Shown in pieces: positions 14,826 to 22,331 of a stretch of DNA of 56,483 nt (positions are counted from its first letter, which is position 1; each line of letters starts with the position of its first letter). A program made the position numbers and the translations under genes. Under the pieces are notes generated by a model. That model saw only the letters and a program-made list of their open reading frames with translations, searched no databases and had not been told where the DNA came from. The DNA comes from a virus, in the IMG/VR virus record IMGVR_UViG_3300024520_000087, positions 1 to 56,483 of that record; one strand, written 5' to 3'.

Positions 14826-15040
14826 AAGGGCGAGCTGTTTCCGAAGAGTTTCGTATGAAGATGCGAAAAGTGAATACACGCAAGAGACCAGTAGCGATGT
14901 ATAAAGATGAAACTAAGGTTAAAGAATTTGATTCACTTTCATCAGCATCTAGACATTTGGGTTTATGTGTGACTTCTGTCTGGGACGTTCTCGTTGGGAA
15001 AAACAAAACAGCGGGTGGATATAAATTTAAATACTTATGA
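14774..15040 (+). pseudogene. Remnant of a homing endonuclease (NUMOD3 plus NUMOD1-like C-terminus)
   Basis: The frame encodes SEARKKASNALKGRAVSEEF, a NUMOD3-type repeat. PVAMYKDETKVKEFDSLSSA and HLGLCVTSVWDVLVGKNKTA follow, then GGYKFKY: the NUMOD1/IENR1 DNA-recognition module found at the C-terminus of GIY-YIG and HNH homing enzymes. No nuclease domain precedes it; upstream sequence in this frame is closed or belongs to the 14517 gene. The only starts are a TTG and later ATGs. Either it is the tail of a decayed mobile endonuclease or it has been kept as a small DNA-binding protein. Confidence 0.65.
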
Positions 15041-15318
15041 AATTAGAAGATACATTACGAAAGGTGCTGAGGGAGTTTGAGGACATTGCAGACGATTTAG
15101 ATGCCATGCCGAGTAGAGTAAGAGAAAAAGGGTTAAAACAATTCATCACCAAAGCAATAAAACAAGCACTGGAAGAATATGAGAAGGCTGTGAGGGTGGA
15201 GGAGAAGGTGGACAAAGACTATAGCGAGTGTGCCAACCAATATGGTGTTCATCACCTTAATGGCTACAATGCAAGTATAAAAGACAGAGAAAAGAAAGTG
15301 GAGGATTATCTAAAATGA
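15037..15318 (+). CDS. Small helical hypothetical protein
   Basis: 93 residues, entirely helical and charged (a coiled-coil-like VLREFEDIADDLDAM with KQALEEYEKAVRVEEK). It starts in ATGA overlap with the homing remnant and overlaps the next small membrane gene. The function is unknown. Confidence 0.55.
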   Translation: MKLEDTLRKVLREFEDIADDLDAMPSRVREKGLKQFITKAIKQALEEYEKAVRVEEKVDKDYSECANQYGVHHLNGYNASIKDREKKVEDYLK

Positions 15319-15434
15319 AAATACTAATACATCTAGTAGCAGGAATTATTGTGTACAACATGGGTTTTGAGCCAGCGGGACTATACTTAATAGTAGTGTC
15401 AAGTATGCTTACTGTAAGATTTCTTGAAGATTAG
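15315..15434 (+). CDS. Small membrane protein
   Basis: 39 residues (MKILIHLVAGIIVYNMGFEP, then AGLYLIVVSSMLTVRFLED). Two hydrophobic runs make a likely membrane hairpin. Its ATG overlaps the preceding TGA. It is the last gene before the structured region. Confidence 0.5.
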   Translation: MKILIHLVAGIIVYNMGFEPAGLYLIVVSSMLTVRFLED

Positions 15435-15435
15435 T

Positions 15436-15522
15436 GTGATGGGGATGGCGGTGACGCTAGAGTAGTAAAAAGAGACAAAAGCCGTGCGACTCGGATGAAA
15501 AAATGGTCTCCTTCCCCATCAT
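15436..15522 (+). ncRNA. Candidate structured RNA upstream of the terminase genes
   Basis: GATGGGGA (15438-15445) pairs perfectly with TCCCCATC (15513-15520), and the helix extends outward to about 10 bp with a G-U pair. Inside, GGCG-GTGA-CGCT (15447-15458) is a hairpin with a GNRA tetraloop. GAGAC (15472-15476) pairs with GTCTC (15506-15510), enclosing CCG/CGG. The whole is a closed three-way-type fold of about 85 nt. It is not a tRNA: the D arm, anticodon arm and T-loop consensus are missing. It lies 315 nt before the small terminase gene. Confidence 0.45.
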
Positions 15523-15528
15523 AGTGAT

Positions 15529-15601
15529 CTTGAGGGGGCCTGGGGTTAAAAACTCAGAGGCAATTCTTTAATTAGGATTGGTCGGGCTTAACCCCCTCAA
15601 G
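15529..15601 (+). other. Hairpin with two competing pairings
   Basis: CTTGAGGGGG (15529-15538) is a perfect 10-bp match for CCCCCTCAAG (15592-15601). GGGGTTAA (15542-15549) can pair instead with TTAACCCC (15588-15595), which overlaps the same 3' arm. The two pairings exclude each other. No T-run follows, so this is not a simple terminator; it could be a regulatory switch or part of a larger RNA. Confidence 0.45.
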
Positions 15602-15672
15602 TAAATAAAATATGAGTCCACTCTTTAATCAGGGTTGGATTGTCCGAGTCCACTCGAACAAATAAAATATGA
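15565..15672 (+). repeat. Imperfect tandem duplication ending in AAATAAAATATGA
   Basis: Two units of about 57 nt share TCTTTAAT-x-AGG-x-TTGG near their start and AAATAAAATATGA at their end (15603-15615 and 15660-15672). The second unit also holds two direct copies of GAGTCCACTC. Each unit ends in an ATG: the first opens a 17-codon ORF, the second the 28-residue membrane protein gene. Confidence 0.55.
15612..15665 (+). CDS. Possible 17-residue leader peptide
   Basis: ATG AGT CCA ... AAC AAA TAA, 17 residues (MSPLFNQGWIVRVHSNK), lying wholly inside the second repeat unit and stopping 3 nt before the next ATG. Translation would disturb pairing of the repeat. No strong ribosome binding site, so it may be chance. 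Confidence 0.25.
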   Translation: MSPLFNQGWIVRVHSNK

Positions 15673-15755
15673 AGAAACTAATAATAATAATACTATTCGC
15701 AATCTTTTTCTTTATCTTATTCCCTTTTTATCACATGATTAAGTTTGAAGAATGA
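15669..15755 (+). CDS. Tiny membrane protein
   Basis: 28 residues (MKKLIIIILFAIFFFILFPF, then YHMIKFEE): a lysine pair and an almost purely hydrophobic core, typical of tiny membrane-inserted phage proteins. It lies between the structured region and the terminase promoter. The function is unknown. Confidence 0.45.
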   Translation: MKKLIIIILFAIFFFILFPFYHMIKFEE

Positions 15756-15800
15756 ACAAAAGAGATATTGTCCTTCAGAGAAGGTGAAGCACTTGTACGA

Positions 15801-15830
15801 TTGAATTAACAACACGGGATGTAGTATAGT
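15801..15830 (+). promoter_or_regulatory. Leaderless-type late promoter TTGAAT-18-TATAGT
   Basis: TTGAAT at 15801-15806, an 18-nt spacer and TATAGT at 15825-15830, then 6 nt to the small terminase ATG. The -35 to ATG distance is 36 nt. It is the likely promoter for the packaging and virion operon. Confidence 0.7.
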
Positions 15831-15836
15831 CATTTT

Positions 15837-16388
15837 ATGGCTACTCCAAAAACTAAGTCTCCAATACCATTACCAGACTTCTTAAATGTTGACAAAGAAC
15901 TAGTCCCCAGGCAAAGGAAACGTAAGAAAGATAAACACCAGGATGCCTATGAAGAGTTTTGTAAATGGTCCGCCACCCCAAAAGAATTAAGAGAACCAAA
16001 GACTCAAGCTGAATTCGCTAGCTTGTGGAAATTGGCCCCTAAATATATAAGCAACTGGAAAAACAACGAAGACTTCCAAGCAAAGAGACTTAACTACTTC
16101 TGGAACTGGATGTTCGAGAAACTACCCGACGTAATGTATGCAATCTACAGAAGGGCAAAGAGGAACTCTTCAGCCGATGCCAGAATATTCACAGACATAA
16201 TTGGAAAGAGACTAGAAACGAACGCTCCAAAGAAAGAGATGACACCATTCTTAATGGTTGGTATTCCTCAAGATAGGGTAAATAACCTTTTTGTCCCCAA
16301 AGGATATGATTCTGCTATCAAGAAAACTATTGAATTAAACAAAGATAAGGTTGAAGATGCAGAAACAATGCCAGTAGAAAAAGCTTAG
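15837..16388 (+). CDS. terS: Terminase small subunit (phBC6A51-type HTH)
   Basis: 183 residues directly before the large terminase. A helix-turn-helix-like segment around residues 52-80 (PKTQAEFASLWKLAPKYISN, then WKNNEDF) fits small terminases of the phBC6A51 type, which recognise phage DNA and start packaging. The N-terminus is basic. The start is fixed by the promoter: ATG 15837 is 6 nt after the -10. The SD is absent, in line with leaderless translation. Confidence 0.8.
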   Translation: MATPKTKSPIPLPDFLNVDKELVPRQRKRKKDKHQDAYEEFCKWSATPKELREPKTQAEFASLWKLAPKYISNWKNNEDFQAKRLNYFWNWMFEKLPDVMYAIYRRAKRNSSADARIFTDIIGKRLETNAPKKEMTPFLMVGIPQDRVNNLFVPKGYDSAIKKTIELNKDKVEDAETMPVEKA

Positions 16389-16391
16389 CAA

Positions 16392-17879
16392 ATGGATCAA
16401 GATCAATTAGACCAACAAGAACATAACGAGAAGTTCTCAATCACACCCACACCCAAGCAGGCAGAATTTATCACGACAGATGTGAAGTTCTCATGTTACT
16501 CGGGTGGTTACGGAAATGGTAAAACTACTGCGGGATGTTTGAGATCACTCCTTTTATCTTCAGGGATGCCTAACAACTTTGGTTTAATTGGAAGACTTAC
16601 ATATCCAACTCTACGTGATACAACAAGGAGAAGTTTCTTTGAACTGTGCCCTCCAGAGTACTATGCAGCAGAAAATGGTGGTGAGTGGAGGAGATCAGAG
16701 AATCATCTTAAATTTACCAATGGATCAGAGATTATCTTCCGTCATATGGACCAAATATCAGAACAGGAACTAAAATCTCTTAACTTGGGGTGGTTTTACA
16801 TAGATCAAGCAGAAGAGGTTCCAGAATCGGTATTCATGGTACTCCAATCTCGTCTTCGTTTAATGGCAGTCCCCAATAGATTTGGTTTCGTCACCTGCAA
16901 CCCAGAACCAGGAAATTGGCTCTTTCATAAATTCAAGAAACCTCACGATGAAGGAAAACTACACCATGATTACCAGATAATAGAGGCTCCTACCTCTGAG
17001 AATCAAAAGAACTTACCTGATGATTATATTCAGGTTCTAAGAGACGCTTATCCAGACGAAATGCAGAGACGTTACATTGATGGTGAGTGGGAAGTCTTTG
17101 AAGGTCAGATTTATCCAGAGTTCTCTAGAAGAATCCATGTTATCAAGCCGTTCGATATTCCAAAGGGTTGGGAGAAGATAGTTGCCATCGATCACGGAAT
17201 GGTAAATCCAACAGCCGTTCTTTGGGGAGCTATTGATTATGACGGCAATGTTTATATATACAATGAATATTACAATCCTGGCATAGTCTCTACCCACGTT
17301 AAAAACATACTCGAAATAACGGGTGATCAACTGGACGATATATCATTTTGGTTGATTGATCCTTCTACCGTAGCAAAGACCAGAGAAAAAGATGGAATGC
17401 CCTGGTCGATATTAGAGGAGTATGAAGATGGTGGTATTTGGGCCACTCCAGCCAACAACCAAATTCTGGGTGGGATCAACAGAGTTAAGGAGTTCATGAG
17501 AGTCGATCCCAAGAGAAGAAACCCAATTACTGGAGAGCTTGGATCACCAAAGTTGTTTATTTTCTCTAATTGCGTTAATCTAATAAATGAAGTCCCCCCT
17601 TATCAATGGAGAAAGATGAGGAGTGTCCTCCCAAGAAATACTTTGGAGAGGCCAGTGGATTACAACGATCACGCGCTGGATGCACTTAGGTATATGATTA
17701 TGTCTAGATTCCCAGCTCCGCAAAGAAAGAAAACTGGATATGAACTCGTTACACCTTTACAGAGAAAGAACTCAAATTCAATCACGACACCATTCCCCAA
17801 CAGCCACAAAGGAGATGACATGTTGGGTCAATTCGATGGAAATATAGGAGGAATACCACATGGTGAAAAGTTCAGGTAA
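16392..17879 (+). CDS. terL: Terminase large subunit
   Basis: A 495-residue packaging motor ATPase and nuclease. Walker A is GGYGNGKTT (38-46) and Walker B with catalytic glutamates is WFYIDQAEEV (134-143). The RNase H-like nuclease domain has its first aspartate in VAIDHGMVNPTAV (D267), a second in LIDPSTV (D323) and the late YNDHALDALRYM. All key residues are present. The length and order match Terminase_6-type large subunits of podoviruses and siphoviruses. Confidence 0.96.
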   Translation: MDQDQLDQQEHNEKFSITPTPKQAEFITTDVKFSCYSGGYGNGKTTAGCLRSLLLSSGMPNNFGLIGRLTYPTLRDTTRRSFFELCPPEYYAAENGGEWRRSENHLKFTNGSEIIFRHMDQISEQELKSLNLGWFYIDQAEEVPESVFMVLQSRLRLMAVPNRFGFVTCNPEPGNWLFHKFKKPHDEGKLHHDYQIIEAPTSENQKNLPDDYIQVLRDAYPDEMQRRYIDGEWEVFEGQIYPEFSRRIHVIKPFDIPKGWEKIVAIDHGMVNPTAVLWGAIDYDGNVYIYNEYYNPGIVSTHVKNILEITGDQLDDISFWLIDPSTVAKTREKDGMPWSILEEYEDGGIWATPANNQILGGINRVKEFMRVDPKRRNPITGELGSPKLFIFSNCVNLINEVPPYQWRKMRSVLPRNTLERPVDYNDHALDALRYMIMSRFPAPQRKKTGYELVTPLQRKNSNSITTPFPNSHKGDDMLGQFDGNIGGIPHGEKFR

Positions 17880-18099
17880 AAATTCAGATAAAAAACAAGA
17901 GTTACACATGTCTCTAGCGTGGTGGTCTGACATAATCAGGACGCTCGACAGTAAAGTTCATGGTATGTCAAAAGTGGGAGCGTATGGGTCGATTTCACTA
18001 GAGATAGTTATCCAAAATGGGAAAACAAAAGACATTGTTTTTTCAGATAAACTCAAATTAAGACAAAAAACCCAAAAGGAAGCAGAAAACAAAGCTTGA
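17860..18099 (+). CDS. Small hypothetical protein in the packaging region
   Basis: 79 residues with a basic N-terminus and C-terminus. It overlaps the terminase end by 20 nt in another frame, preceded by GGAGG. The central SISLEIVIQNGKTKDIVFSD looks like a beta hairpin. The family is unknown. Confidence 0.6.
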   Translation: MVKSSGKNSDKKQELHMSLAWWSDIIRTLDSKVHGMSKVGAYGSISLEIVIQNGKTKDIVFSDKLKLRQKTQKEAENKA

Positions 18100-18125
18100 C
18101 AAGTAGGTAAATTTTCTGTTATTTT
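18096..18125 (+). promoter_or_regulatory. Weak promoter candidate TTGACA-18-TATTTT
   Basis: A perfect TTGACA overlaps the stop of the preceding gene, with TATTTT at 18120-18125 and an 18-nt spacer. The -10 is poor and no ATG lies at the 36-nt position. It might give extra transcription of the portal region. Confidence 0.3.
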
Positions 18126-18173
18126 TAATGTAGTCCAAGAAGAACAACTCACGTGACGCAGTGTGTTGTTTTT

Positions 18174-18461
18174 ATGGAAATATTAACCCTCTCTCTCACA
18201 ATAACTTTTCTCTCTGTTTTTGCTTGGTTTCAATATAAGCTAAACAAGAGAATTATAAGGTCTATAAAGGATGGGCCAACTCCTCAAATTACTCCAAACA
18301 AGATTACTGGATTAGATTCCAACGTTGTCGAACTAACAGAAGGAAATCCTCTCGACTTACCAAATGACGTTAAGGTCGAAGTTGAGGGTGGAGACACACA
18401 CCTTCCTCCACAATATGAATTCACACCTGAACAAACACCTAACCAAATAGTTGCGGAATAA
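18174..18461 (+). CDS. Membrane-anchored hypothetical protein
   Basis: 95 residues from ATG 18174; a GTG at 18153 is an alternative. One N-terminal hydrophobic segment (LTLSLTITFLSVFAWFQY), a basic stop-transfer (KLNKRIIRSIK) and an acidic, proline-rich tail follow. It lies between terminase and portal, ahead of the portal by 3 nt. The role is unknown. Confidence 0.55.
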   Translation: MEILTLSLTITFLSVFAWFQYKLNKRIIRSIKDGPTPQITPNKITGLDSNVVELTEGNPLDLPNDVKVEVEGGDTHLPPQYEFTPEQTPNQIVAE

Positions 18462-18464
18462 ACA

Positions 18465-20567
18465 ATGGCAAAGAAAGATGAAGAAAAGAAAAATTCTAAA
18501 AGTAAAGTTAGCGATCAAGAACTTGAAGCAATTGTAGCGGATTCTGAATCAAAGGCGCTCGTTCAAAAATGCCGAAATCTCTTTCATTACGCCAAGGAAG
18601 CTAGAAGGAAGTATGACTGGGAGTGGTTAGTAAGAACACTTTATGTTAGGGGATACCACTTTGCTAGATACAACAGAAACACTAGCACAGTAACTTTCGG
18701 CAATAGGAGTGGAGTTAGAATACCAGTCAATCTCTTACACGCACATTTAAGGGGTGTAAGGAATCAAGTTACTAGTTTTAGGCCAAAATGGGAGGTTTTC
18801 CCTAAGGTTACAACCGAGTCAGCCCTAGAAAACGCTAGATATTCTGGAAAAGTCCTTGATTACATTTACGACCAATCGCACATTAAAAGAGCCATAAAGG
18901 AAGTAGTTACACAATCTTTATTGTATTCAGTTGGTATTTGGCAATTCACTGTGGACAAAGATGGAAAGATTAATGTAAGAACCGTCGATCCATTTGACTT
19001 CTACATAGATCCCAACACTAGGTCCGCAGACATAAACGATCCAGAACAAGGTGCAGAATTTATTATAAGAACAATGAATATGCCTCTAGATGCTGTTGTT
19101 AAGAATCCAAACTATACGGGAGTGGAAGAGTTGCAGCCCGACAATCAGGTTGCCTCCGCTGATTACAAAAGATTTCTTTTGCAAGTAACTAGGCACATTT
19201 ATCAAAGACAACAAGAAGAAGCTCCTACTGTAATTGTTAAAGAATGCCAGTTTAGAGAACGTCAAGACGACGGCACTTTCAAAATAAGGATAGTTACTTA
19301 CATAGATTCTCTACAAACCCCGATAAGGAACGAACTTACGGACAAAACTGAGTATGACTATGAGATCTATCAAGGTGAATTAACACCGCTCGAAGTTTAT
19401 GGAGAGTCTTGGTCTAAACACCTAATACCTATTAATAGAGTAATAGATTCTCTAGAGAGTCACATCTTTGAGTACAACCACCTATTTGCTAGAGGAAGAT
19501 TTGTAATAGACAAAAATTCTGGAATCAGATTAATCGTCAATCAACACGGACAAATAATCGAGAAAAACAGAGGATCTACTGTTACATCTCTACCAATAAC
19601 ACCTCTACCAAACGCACCTTTCCAACAACTCATAAACATGAGACAACACTTTGAAGATATTTCAGGTGTACATGACGCGTCTTTGGGAAGAATACCTGCT
19701 GGAGTTAAGAGTGGAATAGGAATAGCAGAACTTAAACAGGCTGATGCTACTAACCAATCAGATCTAGTCGACAATCTTGAAGATTTTCTCTCCCGAGCAG
19801 GAGGGAGAATCCTTAAGCTTGTTGCTGAACATTGGAATACAAGCAAGCTTATTAATGTAACTGGCGAAGGAGGTAAGCCTGAGTACTTTATGGCGGTTGG
19901 AGAAAGAGGTAAATCTAAAAAGAAAAAGGATGAATTTACTTTTGGAGAGATGAAACTCCCACTAGCAACCATCGGAGCAGAAAACGAAGTAAGAGTAAAG
20001 GTTGGAAGTTGGTTAGCTTACACAAAGGAAGCTAGACAAGAAAAACTTAAAGAACTTTTCAGACTGGGAGCAATCGACCAAAAGGCCTTACTTGAACACA
20101 TGGAGTTTGGTGACATCGACGGAATAATGGAGAGAACCAGACAAGAGAGACTCTTGCAAGGTAGAGCTGGAGCACCATCTCAATCCGTACAAAGAATGAC
20201 TGGTCAGGAAATGAGCGACGAGGAACTAGCACTAGCTGAGAACGAGCTGATGTTAGAAGGAAAAGACCAACCAGTAGAGCCTGACGATGATCACGAAGTA
20301 CACATTTCTGTTCACAGAGAATTACAGGATGATCGGAAACAAGGTCACGTAATAAAGGCACACATTAATGAGCATTTGAGTTTAGCTAGGTGGCAAAGAG
20401 GACAAGAGAGTCAACCTTTTTCACCAGAAGAGCAACAAGCTCAAGGGAATGGTCCAGAAAGAAGTCCAGTAGCGCCAACACCTGACCTGGCAGCAATGCT
20501 TGCAGGAGGAGGAGGTCCAGGAGGACCAGGTCCAGGAGGACCACCACCAGGACCAGGAGGACCATAA
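18465..20567 (+). CDS. Portal protein
   Basis: A 700-residue protein placed after the terminase. It has typical podovirus/P22-like portal features: an N-terminal helical region with RKYDWEWLVRTLYVRGYHFA, VNLLHAHLRGVRNQVTSFRP, and VRTVDPFDFYIDPN, which portals use in the clip/stem region. A mid-protein IGIAELKQADATNQSDLVDN follows. The last 100 residues are acidic, then rich in Gly-Pro repeats (GGPGPGG), a low-complexity tail that is unusual. The twelve-subunit ring it forms is the DNA gate and head-tail connector. Confidence 0.88.
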   Translation: MAKKDEEKKNSKSKVSDQELEAIVADSESKALVQKCRNLFHYAKEARRKYDWEWLVRTLYVRGYHFARYNRNTSTVTFGNRSGVRIPVNLLHAHLRGVRNQVTSFRPKWEVFPKVTTESALENARYSGKVLDYIYDQSHIKRAIKEVVTQSLLYSVGIWQFTVDKDGKINVRTVDPFDFYIDPNTRSADINDPEQGAEFIIRTMNMPLDAVVKNPNYTGVEELQPDNQVASADYKRFLLQVTRHIYQRQQEEAPTVIVKECQFRERQDDGTFKIRIVTYIDSLQTPIRNELTDKTEYDYEIYQGELTPLEVYGESWSKHLIPINRVIDSLESHIFEYNHLFARGRFVIDKNSGIRLIVNQHGQIIEKNRGSTVTSLPITPLPNAPFQQLINMRQHFEDISGVHDASLGRIPAGVKSGIGIAELKQADATNQSDLVDNLEDFLSRAGGRILKLVAEHWNTSKLINVTGEGGKPEYFMAVGERGKSKKKKDEFTFGEMKLPLATIGAENEVRVKVGSWLAYTKEARQEKLKELFRLGAIDQKALLEHMEFGDIDGIMERTRQERLLQGRAGAPSQSVQRMTGQEMSDEELALAENELMLEGKDQPVEPDDDHEVHISVHRELQDDRKQGHVIKAHINEHLSLARWQRGQESQPFSPEEQQAQGNGPERSPVAPTPDLAAMLAGGGGPGGPGPGGPPPGPGGP

Positions 20568-20719
20568 TGCAATACGGGAAAAGACCAGTAGTCAAGAAGT
20601 TTAGGAGAAAAGTTACGGGACGAGGTAGAGATATAAGAGTCACTACTTTAGAAAGAAAAGAAAGAAAAAGACCAATGAGACAAAGAAGAAACATGAGAAA
20701 ACAAAGGACGGTGAGGTGA
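20567..20719 (+). CDS. Very basic small protein 1 (50 aa)
   Basis: The ATG shares its A with the portal TAA stop. The peptide has 22 Lys/Arg in 50 residues and only 3 acidic ones, with RKERKRPMRQRRNMRKQR at the C-terminus. It is the first of five small, mostly highly basic ORFs. DNA or RNA binding inside the head is a natural guess; no homologue is recognised. Confidence 0.6.
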   Translation: MQYGKRPVVKKFRRKVTGRGRDIRVTTLERKERKRPMRQRRNMRKQRTVR

Positions 20720-20723
20720 TTTT

Positions 20724-21005
20724 ATGAGAATAAAAAGACACGGATTAAGTAAAGAAAGTAGAAAACTAATTAGAAAAGGTTTGGGAATTGCCTCTATGGG
20801 AATAATGGGAGGTAAAGCCGCCAGTGTTGGTCGTGCAGCAGGAAAAAGATTGAAGAAAAGTCTTCCTACGCCCACAAAAAGACGAAGGAAAAGAGTTACG
20901 CCAACAATGAAGGCCCTTCGAAGTAAATATGGGTCACAAATGACAAAACAAGAATGGAGAGAAAGATTAAAGAAAACAAAAAGGTCTCAGAGACCAATGA
21001 AATAG
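20724..21005 (+). CDS. Very basic small protein 2 (93 aa)
   Basis: About a third Lys/Arg. Near the N-terminus LSKESRKLIRKG matches a 12-residue motif shared with the next two genes (LTKENRKARNKG and LAKDSQKMRRKG). A central glycine/alanine stretch (GIASMGIMGGKAAS) is followed by KRRRKR and a basic helix. GAGGTGAT is the ribosome binding site. Possible nucleic-acid condensing or minor head protein. Confidence 0.65.
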   Translation: MRIKRHGLSKESRKLIRKGLGIASMGIMGGKAASVGRAAGKRLKKSLPTPTKRRRKRVTPTMKALRSKYGSQMTKQEWRERLKKTKRSQRPMK

Positions 21006-21021
21006 AGAGAGGTGATTTAAT

Positions 21022-21276
21022 ATGGCTTGGAAATTCCCAGGATTAACAAAAGAAAATAGAAAAGCTAGAAACAAAGGTTTCTTTGCTCAAGTGAAAGAAG
21101 CCAGAGAAATAAAGAGAACTATCCGTGCTAGAGCAAAAGGAAAACTAACACCTCGACAAAAAGGACAACAGATAGGTAGAGCTGTTAAAAAAAGAGCAAA
21201 CATACACAAACAAATGGATACCCAAAAAAGAAAGCAAAGGCGTCCACAAGAAGACGTTTCTAAATATTTTAGATAA
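21022..21276 (+). CDS. Very basic small protein 3 (84 aa)
   Basis: About a third Lys/Arg, helical throughout (VKEAREIKRTIRARAKGKL and QKRKQRRPQED). It carries the shared motif LTKENRKARNKG at residues 8-19. Ribosome binding site GAGAGGTGATTTAAT precedes the ATG. Same group as its neighbours. Confidence 0.65.
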   Translation: MAWKFPGLTKENRKARNKGFFAQVKEAREIKRTIRARAKGKLTPRQKGQQIGRAVKKRANIHKQMDTQKRKQRRPQEDVSKYFR

Positions 21277-21278
21277 AA

Positions 21279-21443
21279 ATGGCACTTGCAAAAGACAGTC
21301 AGAAAATGAGAAGAAAGGGTCTATATAGATCTCCTTCTAGACGTGTTTCAAAGCCCAAGAAGTTGGGAACTCATCCATCTCTTAGTACTAGAAAAGTGAG
21401 CCCTAAAAGATTATTCAGAACTTTAAGTGGAAAATTACGCTAA
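21279..21443 (+). CDS. Very basic small protein 4 (54 aa)
   Basis: 54 residues with 18 Lys/Arg and one acidic residue. It opens LAKDSQKMRRKG, the third copy of the shared motif. It starts 2 nt after the preceding stop and is followed by AAGGAGGTG for the next gene. Arg/Ser/Pro content (RSPSRRVSKP) resembles protamine-like tails. Confidence 0.6.
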   Translation: MALAKDSQKMRRKGLYRSPSRRVSKPKKLGTHPSLSTRKVSPKRLFRTLSGKLR

Positions 21444-21460
21444 GGAGGTGTTTAAAAGTT

Positions 21461-21661
21461 ATGCCGATAAAAATACATTCAGACAGATTAGCTCAGGTTA
21501 AAAAAGATAGAAAAAAGAGAATGACCTATTCTATGGGTGGGCCCGAATATATCCCAGTTGACCTTTATGGTGCTAGGACCGACTACCCAAAAGGTAACCC
21601 TGGAAATCTAAAAAGGGCAGCTCAAGATATCAAGGATAGGTTTGATATGGATCTTCCATAG
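21461..21661 (+). CDS. Small basic protein 5 (66 aa)
   Basis: 66 residues with a strong AAGGAGGTG site upstream. Basic N-terminus (KKDRKKRM), then MGGPEYIPVDLYGARTDYP and a helical end. It is less extreme than the four before it and lacks their shared motif. Probably a minor head or assembly protein. Confidence 0.65.
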   Translation: MPIKIHSDRLAQVKKDRKKRMTYSMGGPEYIPVDLYGARTDYPKGNPGNLKRAAQDIKDRFDMDLP

Positions 21662-21694
21662 GAGAAGAAAACATTGAGGGGGGGTGAACAATAT

Positions 21695-22075
21695 ATGCTT
21701 AAATTTACTTATTTAAATGCAGACAATAGTACAGGTGATTCACAAAACCTAGAAGCTAGGGATGAAGCATCTGGTGCAGGACTTAACAAGGATACTTATG
21801 TGAAATCTATTCACTTTGGTAACCCTGCTAATGGTGATGTCACCATTATCCACGATGCACAAACACAACCAGGACACGCTTCTGGAATGGGAAGTATTGC
21901 AGTTGGGGAAGCCGCGTGGAAATACACACACCCTACGGCAGCAGCAGGACTTCCTCATTTACCAGTGATTGACTTCACTAGTAATGGGGCGACTCAAGGA
22001 CTTCAGGTAAACGGAGGTTCTTTTCACACAGATGCAGAAAACGTTACTGTTATCTGGGAAAGAGTAGACGACTGA
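21695..22075 (+). CDS. Probable head decoration or minor capsid protein
   Basis: 126 residues from ATG 21695, with GAGGGGGGGTGA 8 nt upstream; an in-frame TTG further up is not needed. It is beta-rich (MLKFTYLNADNSTGDSQNLE, GDVTIIHDAQTQPGH, VIWERVDD) with no membrane span. Position just before the scaffold and capsid suggests a head protein such as a decoration trimer; this is inference. Confidence 0.6.
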   Translation: MLKFTYLNADNSTGDSQNLEARDEASGAGLNKDTYVKSIHFGNPANGDVTIIHDAQTQPGHASGMGSIAVGEAAWKYTHPTAAAGLPHLPVIDFTSNGATQGLQVNGGSFHTDAENVTVIWERVDD

Positions 22076-22090
22076 TAAGCATTGAATAAT

Positions 22091-22312
22091 ATGCTTTATC
22101 AACACGGAGGAGAAGGAACAGGTTCCTACAAAGGAAAAGGTTCTTCTTCTAAATTAAAACAACATGGAGGGGAAGGGTCGGGATCTGGAAAATCTTCTGG
22201 TGGAGTTAAACTTTTTAACCCATCAAAGGCAGACTATTCTGGACCTGGAAGACATCTTAAGACTGTTTCTTACAGTATGAAAAAGAAAGGCAACAGTAAG
22301 ATGTCCTATTAG
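22091..22312 (+). CDS. Glycine-rich small protein with QHGGEG repeats
   Basis: 73 residues from ATG 22091. Two copies of QHGGEG(T/S)GS lie at about residues 4 and 25, then GKSSGG and a basic C-terminus. It looks flexible and disordered. Function unknown; probably part of the head gene set. Confidence 0.5.
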   Translation: MLYQHGGEGTGSYKGKGSSSKLKQHGGEGSGSGKSSGGVKLFNPSKADYSGPGRHLKTVSYSMKKKGNSKMSY

Positions 22313-22331
22313 GATTAAGTTTCTAACTTGT

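Noticed and set aside
15436-15522. tRNA gene
   Set aside because: The closing helix suggested an acceptor stem, but the closing helix is too long and there is no D-arm, anticodon stem or T-loop consensus.
18096-18132. A seventh leaderless promoter
   Set aside because: TTGACA is perfect but the -10 is poor and the only nearby ATG is followed at once by TAG.
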